Source: Streptomyces sp. NBC_00259 (GTDB lineage: Bacteria > Actinomycetota > Actinomycetes > Streptomycetales > Streptomycetaceae). Taken from it: a stretch of DNA of 64,000 nt. The notes under the pieces are model-generated. The model was not told the origin of the DNA. It searched no databases and saw only the letters and a list, made by a program, of their open reading frames with translations. The position numbers were made by a program, and so were the translations under genes. The DNA is taken from NCBI RefSeq assembly GCF_036181745.1, contig NZ_CP108080.1:3596001-3660000 (forward strand), in the 5' to 3' direction. This document shows positions 17,263 through 25,718 of the stretch, piece by piece (position 1 is the first letter of the stretch; each line of letters opens with the position of its first letter).

Positions 17263-18465
17263 TCACTGGAAGGCGCCCTCGCGGAGATTGCGGAAGAACG
17301 TCCTTACGTCGCCGACCAGCGATTCCGGCTGCTCCATCGCCGCGAAGTGGCCGCCCCGGTCGTATGTCGTCCACTGCACGATGTTGTTGGTCCGGTCCGC
17401 GATGTGCCGCAGGGGGATGAAGTTCTCCTGCGGGAAGTCGGCCACGGCAGTCGGTGTCGTCGACGGCTCGGGCGGGGTGCCCCAGTAGCCGGCGTGCGCC
17501 CGCTCGTAGTAGATGCGGGCGGAGGAGCCGGCCGTGCCCGTCAGCCAGTACAGCATCACGTTCGTGAGCATCTGGTCACGGTCGACGGCGTCCTCCGGGC
17601 GGTCCGAGGAGTCGGTCCACACCTTGAACTTCTCCACGATCCAGGCAAGTTGACCCACCGGCGAGTCGGTCAGGCCGTACGCCAGGGTCTGCGGGCAGGT
17701 GGACTGGATGTCGGCGTAACCCTGGCGGTCGCGGCTCCAGGTGCAGATGCGTTCCCAGGAGGCCAGCATGCGCTCGCGCTCCTCCACGCTCAGTGCTTCC
17801 AGCTCCTCCGCACCGGGCTCCTCCGTCGGTGCCGAGTTCGGGAGCAGGTTCAGGTGTACGCCGATGACCTTGTCCGGCCGGATACGGCCCAGCTCGCGGG
17901 AGATGGCCGCTCCCCAGTCGCCGCCCTGGACCCCGTACCGCTCGTAGCCGAGTCGCTCCATCAGCCCGGCGAACGCGGCGGCCACGCGCCGGAACTCCCA
18001 GCCCGTCTCCGCGGTCGGGCCGGACAGACCGAAGCCGGGGATGCTCGGCAGCACCACGTGGAAGGCGTCGGCAGGGTCGCCTCCATGCGTTCGCGGGTCG
18101 GTGAGCGGGCCGACGACGTCGGCGAATTCGACGATCGAGCCCGGCCAGCCGTGGGTCATGAGCAGCGGCGTCGCATCCGGTTCGGGTGAGTGGATGTGGG
18201 CGAAGTGGATGTTCGCCCCGTCGATCGTGGTGCTGAACTGCGGCCACTCGTTCAATCCGGCTTCCGCCGCCCGCCAGTCGTACTCGTGCCGCCAGTAGTG
18301 CACGAGCTCCTTGAGGTAGTCGCGCGGGACGCCGTACGCCCACCCCACACCGGGCAGCTCGTCGGGCCAGCGGGTGCGGTCGAGGCGCTCGTGGAGATCA
18401 TCCAGATCGTCCTGGCGGATGTCGATACGGAAGGGGCGGATGCTCTCGTGGCCCAACGTCGTCAT
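17263..18465 (-). CDS. Epoxide hydrolase (alpha/beta-hydrolase fold)
   Basis: Protein of 400 aa with the epoxide-hydrolase N-terminal domain ([20 protein letters not shown], about residues 13-32) and the HGWPGS oxyanion-hole motif near residue 105. The nucleophile is Asp183 in [14 protein letters not shown]. The catalytic His lies in [13 protein letters not shown] near the C terminus. The likely reaction is hydrolysis of a bulky epoxide to a diol; the natural substrate is unknown. The gene is divergent from a LysE gene across a repeat-rich region. Confidence 0.92.
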   Translation of the reverse strand: MTTLGHESIRPFRIDIRQDDLDDLHERLDRTRWPDELPGVGWAYGVPRDYLKELVHYWRHEYDWRAAEAGLNEWPQFSTTIDGANIHFAHIHSPEPDATPLLMTHGWPGSIVEFADVVGPLTDPRTHGGDPADAFHVVLPSIPGFGLSGPTAETGWEFRRVAAAFAGLMERLGYERYGVQGGDWGAAISRELGRIRPDKVIGVHLNLLPNSAPTEEPGAEELEALSVEERERMLASWERICTWSRDRQGYADIQSTCPQTLAYGLTDSPVGQLAWIVEKFKVWTDSSDRPEDAVDRDQMLTNVMLYWLTGTAGSSARIYYERAHAGYWGTPPEPSTTPTAVADFPQENFIPLRHIADRTNNIVQWTTYDRGGHFAAMEQPESLVGDVRTFFRNLREGAFQ

Positions 18466-18816
18466 ACCTGCGGATGCTACGAGGTGTGATCCACAGGCTC
18501 ACCATTCCGCCGGCGATGCTTGATCCGATCGAGGGGCCGGCCACCTCGCCCGGCTCGTGCCTGCGAACGCAGGGCGTCACACGGCCGCGCGCCCGCAACC
18601 GGCGGGCGCCTGTGGGTGACCGCACTGCGGGGGCTACAGTCCTCGGCCGTGACCGGATCGACGGATCGACGGATCGACCCTGATCGGCGAGGCCGGGCCG
18701 GTCCTGGAGGCTCAGCACCAGCACCAGCACAGGCATCAGGTCACGTCACGTCACGTCACGTCACGTCACGTCAGGTCGGGTCGGGTCGGGACAAGACAGG
18801 AGCAGGAAGCAGAGGA
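18466..18816. other. 351-bp divergent region with simple repeats
   Basis: Between the epoxide hydrolase and LysE genes. No gene is supported. It holds GGATCGACGGATCGAC (about 18654-18676), CAGCAC triplets (18718-18732) and a pentanucleotide array (listed separately). The two promoters must be here. Confidence 0.6.
18740..18789. repeat. Pentanucleotide array (GTCNN)10
   Basis: Six GTCAC units are followed by GTCAG and three GTCGG units, ten units without a gap, ending 27 bp before the LysE start codon. It is a slippage-prone microsatellite in a 5' untranslated or promoter region. Confidence 0.9.
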
Positions 18817-19431
18817 ATGACGCAGGTCATCGCTGTCGCCGTCATCACCGTTCTCGCCGTCATCAGCCCCGGCGCGGACTTCGCCATGACCGTACGCAAC
18901 AGCTACTTGTACGGGAGAACCGCCGGGCTGCTGGCCGCGGTCGGAATATCCCTCGGCGTCCTCGTGCACGTCGCCTACACCATGCTCGGTGTGGGGCTGC
19001 TCGTCACGCGGAGCCCGGCCCTCTTCACGGCCATGAAACTGGTCGGGGCGATGTATCTGGTCTACGTCGGCATCAGGACGTTCACCGCGCGCACCCGCCT
19101 GGACATCGACCTGTCCGACCGTACCGGGCTCTCCCCGTGGCAGTCGCTCCGTACCGGCTTCCTGACCAATGCGCTCAACCCCAAGACCATGCTCTTCGTG
19201 GTCAGCACCTACGCCCAGGTCGTGACCGCCGGCACGCCGGTCGCCCGCCAGATCGGCTACGGGCTGTTCATGTCGGTGGCGCACCTGGCCTGGTTCAGCC
19301 TGGCCGCGCTGTTCTTCTCCAACGAGACCCTGCGGGCCAGGATGTTGCGCCGGCAGGCGGTGCTGAACAGGGTGATCGGTTCGGTGCTGGTCGGCCTCGG
19401 GGTGGCTCTCGCGCTCACCCCGTCCGCGTGA
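18817..19431 (+). CDS. LysE/RhtB-family exporter
   Basis: Integral membrane amino-acid or metabolite exporter of 204 aa with about six hydrophobic segments. The family signature is near the N terminus (VITVLAVISPGADFAMTVRN), with GFLTNALNPKTMLFVVS near residue 128. The start at ATG 18817 follows AGAGGA. The upstream 80 bp hold a pentanucleotide array that could affect expression. The last 17 bp overlap the convergent aldo/keto reductase gene. The substrate is not evident. Confidence 0.92.
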   Translation: MTQVIAVAVITVLAVISPGADFAMTVRNSYLYGRTAGLLAAVGISLGVLVHVAYTMLGVGLLVTRSPALFTAMKLVGAMYLVYVGIRTFTARTRLDIDLSDRTGLSPWQSLRTGFLTNALNPKTMLFVVSTYAQVVTAGTPVARQIGYGLFMSVAHLAWFSLAALFFSNETLRARMLRRQAVLNRVIGSVLVGLGVALALTPSA

Positions 19432-20326
19432 GGAGGCGCATCTCGTCCTCCGAGAGCCGCAGCGCCCCGGCCGCGACGTTCTCGACGAGGTGGTCGGGAT
19501 TGCCGGTGCCGGGGATGGCCAGCACGTGCGGGCCGCGCTGGAGGGTCCAGGCCAGGCGGATCTGCGCGGGGGTGGCGCCGTGCGCGCGGGCGACGGAGAG
19601 GATCTCCTCGGGCTGCGTGCCGGTGGCGCCGGACTCGCGGCCCGGGCCGGCGACGGCGAAGAACGGGACGAACGCGATGCCCTGTTCACCGCAGGCCCGT
19701 ACGAACTCGTGGTCCTCGGGCGGCGCTCCGACGGCGTAGGCGTTCTGTACGCACACGACCGGTGCGATGGTCCGGGCCTCGGCGAGCTGGTCGGGGGATA
19801 CGTTGGAGACGCCGAGGTGGCGTACGAGCCCGGCCTCGCGAAGCTCCGCGAGCGCGCCGAAGTGCTCGGCGATCGAACCGGTCGCCCGGCCCCTCGGGAC
19901 ACGCAGGTTGACGACGTCGAGGTGGTCGCGGCCGAGCTGGCGGAGGTTCTCCTCGACCTGGCCGCGCAGTTGCTCCGGCGAGGCCCACACCCAGTTGCCG
20001 GACGGGTCGCGGCCCGGCCAGACCTTGGTGGTGATGACCAGGTCCTCCGCGTACGGGGCCAGGGCGCGGTTGATCAGCTCGTTCGCGGAACGCAGCGGCG
20101 AGAAGTAGAACGCGGCGGTGTCGATGTGGTTCACCCCGAGCTCGACCGCGCGGCGCAGGACGCGGACAGCCCGGTCGCGGTCGCTCGGTATGGCGTCGGC
20201 GCCGAACGCCTCGCCGCTCTGCGCCAGGCGCATCGCCCCGAATCCAAGGCGGTTGACGGTGAGGTCGCCGAGTTTCCAGGTGCCGGCGGACGCTGCGTCG
20301 CCATCGTTGATCGTCCCTGAGGTCAT
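19415..20326 (-). CDS. Aldo/keto reductase
   Basis: NADPH-dependent TIM-barrel oxidoreductase of 303 aa. It shows LGFGAMRLAQSG, HIDTAAFYFSPLRSANELI (catalytic Asp and Tyr), EDLVITTKVW (catalytic Lys) and the cofactor loop VLAIPGTGNPDHLVENVAA. The catalytic-tetrad His position reads VVNLRVPRG, with Arg where most members have His, as in a known sub-branch. The start is ATG 20326 (MTSGTINDGD). The natural substrate is unknown. Its 3' end overlaps the LysE gene tail to tail. Confidence 0.92.
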   Translation of the reverse strand: MTSGTINDGDAASAGTWKLGDLTVNRLGFGAMRLAQSGEAFGADAIPSDRDRAVRVLRRAVELGVNHIDTAAFYFSPLRSANELINRALAPYAEDLVITTKVWPGRDPSGNWVWASPEQLRGQVEENLRQLGRDHLDVVNLRVPRGRATGSIAEHFGALAELREAGLVRHLGVSNVSPDQLAEARTIAPVVCVQNAYAVGAPPEDHEFVRACGEQGIAFVPFFAVAGPGRESGATGTQPEEILSVARAHGATPAQIRLAWTLQRGPHVLAIPGTGNPDHLVENVAAGALRLSEDEMRLLTRTG

Positions 20327-20376
20327 GCCCGGAGTCTGACACGCGGGGCCTGGAGTCCAGAGCCTGACGTCTGGCG

Positions 20377-20450
20377 TCACTGGCTATCTGGCCTCACTGG
20401 CTATCTGGCCGTCACTGGCGGTATGGCCGTGTGGCACCTCGCCGGTCACG
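20377..20450 (-). repeat. 17-18 bp periodic repeats after the DUF5958-like gene
   Basis: TCACTGGCTATCTGGCC-type units start at 20377, 20394 and 20412, and the gene's own stop (TCA on the plus strand, 20446) falls two periods further on. Each unit carries a TGA on the minus strand. Confidence 0.65.
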
Positions 20451-20892
20451 CGCCATCGCCACTCCCCTGCTGCCGACCCGCACTTGTCTCACGGTCGGCG
20501 GTCAGTTGGTGCCAGTGATGGCCACAACCGTCGGCACGACAGCGCTCCCGGCGGCGCCCGTCCGCGACGGCGAGGAGCGCGATCAGCAGCCGGAAAGCCT
20601 TCCTCCGCTCATGCTGCGGGGCGAGAAGGGCGATCTTCCCCACCTGATCCTCGATCCGCCCCCGCACGAGCAGGACCGCGGGCGTATGGGTCGGCCGCAG
20701 CCCTGAACGGCGAATGCTTTCCAGGGCTTCCTCGTCCGTGGGGTGAGCCTGGAAGCAGAACTGGGCGAGCAGGTGCAGCGTCGTCGACTGCTCGTCGTCG
20801 GGGAGCGACTCGAACCAGGCGACCCCCTGCTCCGTGGGGAGAAGGCCCTGGGCGAGTTCGTTGAGGAACACCTCGGTCTGCGGCCTGTTCAT
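20446..20892 (-). CDS. DUF5958-like protein
   Basis: Protein of 148 aa, all-helical in character, opening MNRPQTEVFLNELAQGLLPT and continuing GVAWFESLPDDEQSTTLHLL and CFQAHPTDEEALESI. I associate this pattern with the actinobacterial DUF5958 family of unknown function. The C-terminal part (HERRKAFRLLIALLAVADGRRRE, then CRADGCGHHWHQL) has a Cys-His cluster (CRADGCGHHWH) that could bind a metal. The start at ATG 20892 follows a GGAGA site. It lies opposite the reductase-hemerythrin leader. Confidence 0.7.
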   Translation of the reverse strand: MNRPQTEVFLNELAQGLLPTEQGVAWFESLPDDEQSTTLHLLAQFCFQAHPTDEEALESIRRSGLRPTHTPAVLLVRGRIEDQVGKIALLAPQHERRKAFRLLIALLAVADGRRRERCRADGCGHHWHQLTADRETSAGRQQGSGDGA

Positions 20893-20979
20893 GGACCGGT
20901 CTCCTTCCCGCACACGCCCACGCATTGTCCGCCGCGCGCGACTTCCGGCGCATTCGATTTCCGCGACCGGAAATCGGCG

Positions 20980-21009
20980 TTGCCCGCGGCCTCACGGTCG
21001 GGTTAGGTT
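20980..21009 (+). promoter_or_regulatory. Sigma-70-type promoter of the leader RNA
   Basis: TTGCCC (20980-20985), an 18-nt spacer, then TAGGTT (21004-21009) match the main Streptomyces sigma-factor consensus. Transcription would begin near 21016. Confidence 0.65.
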
Positions 21010-21015
21010 GAGTAC

Positions 21016-21101
21016 GTGACTGCCGGGTCGGCCATGGGCCACGAACGAGTAGGGCACCCGGCCTCGGAGTGAGTCCGGGGCGGGCGAGAGGCCCGCCTTT
21101 T
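21016..21101 (+). ncRNA. Structured leader RNA ending in an intrinsic terminator (candidate attenuator)
   Basis: About 86 nt. GCCGGGT (21022-21028) can pair with ACCCGGC (21056-21062), enclosing a GGCC-ATG-GGCC hairpin. A GC stem (21079-21085 / 21091-21097) followed by TTTT is an unusually canonical terminator for Streptomyces. CCCGG at 21057-21061 can also pair with CCGGG at 21075-21079, which would compete with both stems. A possible 12-codon reading frame (ATG 21033 to TGA 21071, MGHERVGHPASE) lies inside. It is either an attenuator for the downstream gene or a free small RNA. Confidence 0.5.
21079..21101 (+). terminator. Intrinsic terminator upstream of the reductase-hemerythrin gene
   Basis: GGCGGGC-GAGAG-GCCCGCC followed by TTTT: a 7-bp GC stem, a 5-nt loop and a T-run. 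It lies 115 bp before the start codon and well after the DUF5958-like gene, which runs the other way, so it can only serve a short transcript starting within this gap. Confidence 0.75.
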
Positions 21102-21216
21102 CTGCTTTCGGTGCGTGATGTGATGCCGCACCGCTCTCTGTCTGTTTGTTTCCTTCCCCAACCCGCCTCGTACGGCGGAAATTCGTCATGCCCGAAAACA
21201 GAGAAGAAAGCAGAGA

Positions 21217-22122
21217 ATGCCGAACGATTTCAATCAGCAGGTCATCGAGGAGTTCCGTGCCAACCGCGGACGTGTCGGCGGATACTTCGAAGGAGCCCGG
21301 CTGCTCCTGCTGACCACCACGGGAGCACGAACCGGCGCTCCGCACACCACCCCTGTCGGCTACCTCCACGACGGTGGTGAGCGGGTGCTCGTCATCGCCT
21401 CCGCCGGTGGCTCACCGAAGCATCCGGACTGGTTCCGCAACCTCCTCGCCGACCCCCGCCTCACCGTCGAGGACGGTGTCTTCACGTACGACGCACGGGC
21501 CGTCGTCCTCGAGGGAGAGGAGCGCGACCGTGCCTTCGCGCGAGCCGTCGAGGCGGACCCTGGCTGGGGCGAGTACCAGGCTCGTACGGAGCGAGTGATC
21601 CCGGTGGTCGCGCTGGAGGCGGTGGAGAGCGGGCCGCCGAACACGAACACGACCTCGATGGGTGAGGCCATCAAGGTGATCCACGACGGCTTCCGACGCG
21701 AACTCGCCTTGATCCGCCAGGAGATCATGGACTCCGGGCCCGGGCTCGGCGCCCAGCTCCGGATCAACTGCCTGACCCTTTGCCAGGGGCTGCACAACCA
21801 CCACACGGGAGAGGACACCGCGCTCTTCCCGTATCTCGCCGCACAGGACGACGAACTCGCCCCGGTACTGGACCGATTGCGCCAGGAGCACGAGAAGATC
21901 GCCGCGCTCCTCTCCGATCTCCGTGAGGTCGTCGCGCCGGACGGCACGGCGTACGCAGCGGCGGATGCGTCGGCGCATCAGGCGGGAGACGGCTCGGCGG
22001 GCGGCGACGCGGACCCCACGTTCGTACTCGCCGAGGTGGAGCGGCTCACCGAAGAGCTGGAGGCCCATCTCCGGTACGAGGAGGAGGAGTTGATTCCCGC
22101 TCTCGATGCCGCGGCACGGTGA
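21217..22122 (+). CDS. DDN-type nitroreductase fused to a hemerythrin domain
   Basis: Two-domain cytoplasmic protein of 301 aa. Residues 1-135 are a split-barrel reductase of the deazaflavin (F420)-dependent DDN family: LLLTTTGARTGAPHTTPVGY, GGSPKHPDWFRNLLADPRL and ARVVEADPGWGEYQ-like helices. Residues 148-300 are a hemerythrin HHE domain with His in IKVIHDGFRREL, GLHNHHTGEDTALFPYL, LRQEHEKI and HLRYEEEELIPAL, able to hold a di-iron site. The fusion suggests an F420H2-linked redox reaction coupled to O2, NO or iron sensing. The start ATG is preceded by AGAAGAAAGCAGAGA. A probable attenuator lies upstream. Confidence 0.9.
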   Translation: MPNDFNQQVIEEFRANRGRVGGYFEGARLLLLTTTGARTGAPHTTPVGYLHDGGERVLVIASAGGSPKHPDWFRNLLADPRLTVEDGVFTYDARAVVLEGEERDRAFARAVEADPGWGEYQARTERVIPVVALEAVESGPPNTNTTSMGEAIKVIHDGFRRELALIRQEIMDSGPGLGAQLRINCLTLCQGLHNHHTGEDTALFPYLAAQDDELAPVLDRLRQEHEKIAALLSDLREVVAPDGTAYAAADASAHQAGDGSAGGDADPTFVLAEVERLTEELEAHLRYEEEELIPALDAAAR

Positions 22123-22172
22123 GCCCCCGCAAGGTGAGCCCGGCACGGTGAGCCCCGCACGGTGAGCCCGGC
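22114..22172 (+). repeat. Fourfold repeat of the reductase-hemerythrin stop region
   Basis: GGTGAGCCC occurs at 22118, 22133, 22147 and 22161, with GCAC or similar before it. The first copy contains the stop codon TGA (22120-22122). Confidence 0.75.
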
Positions 22173-22216
22173 GCAAACATGACCCCCGGGTGCGGCGAGC
22201 CTGCTATCCACGGGGG

Positions 22217-23482
22217 ATGTCCCGCAGCGAATCCCCGGCTTCACCCTCATGGCGCGCGCCCTTCGCCCGCTACGTCATCGGTCGCGGCGTGTCCACCGCC
22301 GGCACCGGTCTCGTGAATGTCGTGCTCGCCTTCGCAGTGCTCCGAACCGGCGGGGACGGGTTCTCCGTCGGACTCGTCCTCGCCTGCTCGGTGCTCACGC
22401 AGACACTGCTGATTCCGGTGGGCGGCGTGATCGCGGACCGGGTGGACCGCAGAACCGTCGTGGTCCTCGGCAACGCGGTGCTCGCCGCCGCCCACGGCAC
22501 CATGGGGCTGCTGCTGCTCCTCGCTCCCGACCGGGTCACGGTGTGGACGTTCGTGGCCGCGGCGGCGACGACGGGCGCAGCGGCCGCTGCCGTCCAGCCC
22601 GCCTTCCAGGGACTCATCGTCCAGTTGGTGCCGCCGACGGCGCTCCAGCGGGCCAACGCGGCCCTGCGGCTGGTCCTCAACGTGGCGCGTATCGCCGTAC
22701 CCGGCCTGGGGGCGATGCTCGGCGCGGTCTTCGGGTACGGGCAGGTGCTGCTCGCCGCGGCGCTGGCGTTCGGCTCGTGCTGCGCCGTCCTCGCCGGGCT
22801 GCGGATCAGCACGCCGCCGCGCGCCACGAAGGCCGTACTGGCGGGCGCGCGCGAGGGCTGGGCCGCGTTCCGCAGCCGCCCGTGGATGTGGGGGTACGCA
22901 CTCTCGGGGGCCGTCGCCGTGCCGCTGTGGCTGGCCGGGTACCAGCTGCTCGGCCCGCTGATCCTGTCCGGCCGGGACGACGGCCAGGGCCACTGGGGCT
23001 GGGCGGTCTCGGCGTTCTCCGCCGGCATGGTGCTCGGCTCGCTGATCGCGCTGCGCTGGCGGCCCCACCGGGTGATGCTCGCCTGCGTCCTCGTCCAGTT
23101 GCTGTGGCCGCTACCCCTCGCCGTCCTCGCAACGCACCCCGAGCTTCCATGGCTGCTCGTGTCGATGCTGGTCAGCGGCGCGAGCCTGGAACTGGCCGTG
23201 GTCTTCTACGAGACGGCCAAGCAGCAGCAGGTCCCGGAGGAGCTGATCGGCCGGATCACCTCCCTGACGATGTTCGGCGAGACCGCGCTCGTACCGCTCG
23301 CGTACGTCCTGGCCGGTACCGTCGCCGACCGCATCGGCTCGGGACCCGTCATGTGGATCTGCTGCCTCGGCATTCTCGCCGTCACGGTGGCGCTGCTGCC
23401 CGTCCCCGGCATCCGTCGTCTCGGCCGACCGACGGAGTCCAAGGGCGCCACCCACCTCAAGCAACGCGTCACCCGGGCATGA
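22217..23482 (+). CDS. Major facilitator superfamily transporter
   Basis: Integral membrane protein of 421 aa with about twelve hydrophobic segments and the MFS signature GGVIADRVDRRTVVVLGN near residue 75. GPVMWICCLGILAVTVALL forms the last segment. It resembles the actinobacterial MFS group of macrolide-efflux type. The start ATG 22217 opens MSRSESPASPSW. Its last 14 bp overlap the convergent helicase gene. The substrate is unknown. Confidence 0.88.
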   Translation: MSRSESPASPSWRAPFARYVIGRGVSTAGTGLVNVVLAFAVLRTGGDGFSVGLVLACSVLTQTLLIPVGGVIADRVDRRTVVVLGNAVLAAAHGTMGLLLLLAPDRVTVWTFVAAAATTGAAAAAVQPAFQGLIVQLVPPTALQRANAALRLVLNVARIAVPGLGAMLGAVFGYGQVLLAAALAFGSCCAVLAGLRISTPPRATKAVLAGAREGWAAFRSRPWMWGYALSGAVAVPLWLAGYQLLGPLILSGRDDGQGHWGWAVSAFSAGMVLGSLIALRWRPHRVMLACVLVQLLWPLPLAVLATHPELPWLLVSMLVSGASLELAVVFYETAKQQQVPEELIGRITSLTMFGETALVPLAYVLAGTVADRIGSGPVMWICCLGILAVTVALLPVPGIRRLGRPTESKGATHLKQRVTRA

Positions 23483-25637
23483 CGTAGCGCTGCCGCGGAC
23501 CGTGCGTCAGCTCCGGTGGCAGCGGCCGGTGGTGGAGTACGTCGAGACGGGAGACGGCCCGGGTCAGGGCCACGTACAGGCGGTGCGGTCCGCGCTCCTC
23601 CGCGGCGGCGATGGCGGCCGGTTCGGTCACGACGACGTGGTCGTACTCCAGCCCCTTGGCGAGGGACGCGGCAAGGACGGTGAGACGACCGTCGTCTGCG
23701 GCTGCCGTCGCCTCGCCGAGGGCATCGCGGAGCGCGGGTACGTCGGCGTCCGCCGCGATCACGCCCACCGAGCCCTCGCGGGTGAGGGCTGCACGTACCG
23801 CGTCGACCGTCGCCGCGACCACATCCGTCACCTCCCGGATCGTCAACTCCCCGTCGCGGCGCAGCGAACGGGCGGGCGGTACGTCGACGGACAGCACGCC
23901 GAGCAGCCGGTTGGCCAGCTCGACCACGGCCGCCGGGACTCGGAAGCCGGTGGTCAGCGGCACCACTGCGGCTCGGGGTTTGCCGAGGTGGGCGAGGTGT
24001 TCCGGCCAGCTGCGGGCGGCCCAGGGGGTGGTGCCCTGCGCCAGGTCACCGAGGACCGTCAGCGAGCCGAAGGCCGCGCGGCGGGCGATGACGCGGCACT
24101 GCATCGGTGAGAGGTCCTGGGCCTCGTCGACGACGATGTGGCTGTATCCGGCAGGTCGTTCGATCAGTCCGGCGAGCTCGTCGAGGAGGACGAGATCGGC
24201 GGCCGACCACTTCGCCGACTTCCAGGAGCGGGGCGGCCGGTCCCATCGGATCGCCGTCCGCTCGACCTCGGTGAGGAGTTCCTCCCTGGCGGGCAGGACA
24301 CCGGTCCCATCGGGCAGGGCGCCGGTCCCATCGTGCAGGGCACCTTTGCCGTCGCCGTCGAGCAGGCCGTCCGGGTCTGTGAGCAGCCCCGCCAGCACCT
24401 CCTCCGGCCGCGCTTTCGGCCAGACCTCGTCCACGAACGCCGACACGGCCCGCGACCTGCCGATCCGCTGCGTCCAGCTGCCGCTCGTCGGCCCCGAACG
24501 GCGCTCCACCCGGAGCTGCACCGCCCGGACGACACGGGTACGGACGCGTTCCCGCCCGACCGCGTACGGCGGCCCCTCCTCCCGTACGTCGGCGACGATC
24601 CGCCGCAACTCGCCGAGCGGGACGCGCCAGCGGTACGAGCCGTCGGGTACGGACAGTTCGGCGTCCGGGGTGACGACGCGGGCGTACAGCGCGCGGTGCA
24701 GGACGACCGCCATCCGGGCGTCGTGCTTGACGGCGGCCGCGGCGTCGCTGTCCTGCACGCGCACCGGATGGCGGGCGATCTCGTCCTCGACCGTCGACTG
24801 ACGGACGTCCATCTCGCCGAGCGCGGGCAGCACTTCGGAGATGTAGGAGAGGAACGTGCGGTTCGGGCCGAGGATCAGCAGTCCACCGCGCCGGATGCGC
24901 TGGGGATGGGTGTAGAGGAGATACGCGGCGCGGTGCAGGCCGACGGCCGTCTTGCCGGTACCGGGGGCACCCTGGACGCAGACGGATTCGGCGAGGTCGG
25001 AGCGTACGAGCGCATCCTGTTCGGGCTGGATGGTCGCGGCGATGTCGCGCATCGGGCCGACGCGCGGACGCTCGATCTCGCCGGCGACGATGCCGCTCGT
25101 GGCCGTGCCGGTGCCTGCGGGGTCTGTGGTGCCCGTGGTGCCGTGGGTGCCGGTGATGGCGCCTTCGGCGGTGCTCGCCCCGGGATCGCCGCGCGTCAGG
25201 GGCTCGTCCTCCAGTCCGGTCAGATCCGCGGAGTCACCCTTGCTGTGCGGGGCCCAGCCGAAGCGGCGGCGTACGGCGACGCCCTGAGGGTCGTGTGCGC
25301 TCGCCTGGTAGAAGGCCCGTGAGACGGGAGCGCGCCAGTCGATGACGAGGGGCGGAGCCGCCGGGTGCTCGCTGATGCGGCGGCGGCCGATGTGATGGAT
25401 CTGGCCGTCCTCGTGGTCGAGACGGCCGAAAAAGAGCGGGCTGGGCGGGAGTTCGCGCAGTTCTTTGGCATGACTGCGGAGCTCGTAGCCGAGCGCTTCG
25501 GCGTCGGCACCCGAGGCGGAGACGTCCTCGCTGGTGACGACACGCGTGGCGGCGCCTTCGGTCATCGCGGTCAGAGCGGCCCTGCAGAGGTCGTGGTAGT
25601 CGCGTTCCTGGCTGAGCGCATGCTCGAGTGACGTCAT
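23469..25637 (-). CDS. HelD-like UvrD/Rep-type ATPase (possible HelR)
   Basis: RNA-polymerase-associated superfamily-1 helicase-like ATPase of 722 aa. The N terminus has an HelD-like coiled coil (LEHALSQERDYHDLCRAAL). Then come PLVIDWRAPVSRAFYQ, the Walker A VQGAPGTGKTAVGLHRAAYL (near residue 220), the Walker B IVVDEAQDLSPMQCRVIARR, VLGDLAQGTTPW, and C-terminal LTVLAASLAKGLEYDHVVV and RLYVALTRA. Streptomyces class II HelD (HelR) rescues RNA polymerase from rifamycins; this gene is a candidate. Two low-complexity Thr/Gly insertions lie at about 147-190 and 425-450. A palindrome precedes the gene, and a TetR gene lies upstream on the same strand. Confidence 0.88.
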   Translation of the reverse strand: MTSLEHALSQERDYHDLCRAALTAMTEGAATRVVTSEDVSASGADAEALGYELRSHAKELRELPPSPLFFGRLDHEDGQIHHIGRRRISEHPAAPPLVIDWRAPVSRAFYQASAHDPQGVAVRRRFGWAPHSKGDSADLTGLEDEPLTRGDPGASTAEGAITGTHGTTGTTDPAGTGTATSGIVAGEIERPRVGPMRDIAATIQPEQDALVRSDLAESVCVQGAPGTGKTAVGLHRAAYLLYTHPQRIRRGGLLILGPNRTFLSYISEVLPALGEMDVRQSTVEDEIARHPVRVQDSDAAAAVKHDARMAVVLHRALYARVVTPDAELSVPDGSYRWRVPLGELRRIVADVREEGPPYAVGRERVRTRVVRAVQLRVERRSGPTSGSWTQRIGRSRAVSAFVDEVWPKARPEEVLAGLLTDPDGLLDGDGKGALHDGTGALPDGTGVLPAREELLTEVERTAIRWDRPPRSWKSAKWSAADLVLLDELAGLIERPAGYSHIVVDEAQDLSPMQCRVIARRAAFGSLTVLGDLAQGTTPWAARSWPEHLAHLGKPRAAVVPLTTGFRVPAAVVELANRLLGVLSVDVPPARSLRRDGELTIREVTDVVAATVDAVRAALTREGSVGVIAADADVPALRDALGEATAAADDGRLTVLAASLAKGLEYDHVVVTEPAAIAAAEERGPHRLYVALTRAVSRLDVLHHRPLPPELTHGPRQRYVMPG

Positions 25638-25652
25638 TCCATCGAGAATAAC

Positions 25653-25665
25653 GTAACTGAGTTAC
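25653..25665. promoter_or_regulatory. Palindrome GTAAC-TGA-GTTAC upstream of the HelD-like gene
   Basis: A 13-bp palindrome in an AT-rich island 16 bp before the helicase start codon and just after the TetR gene. It fits a TetR-type operator in the promoter, though the link is inference. Confidence 0.5.
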
Positions 25666-25718
25666 ATTTTTTACTTGAACTCAGAAGACCGGGAGCCCTT
25701 CCTCAACGAAACCCATCC

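Noticed and set aside
25638..25718. Rifamycin-associated element upstream of the HelD-like gene
   Set aside because: The expected long inverted repeat was not found; only a 13-bp palindrome of a different type is present.
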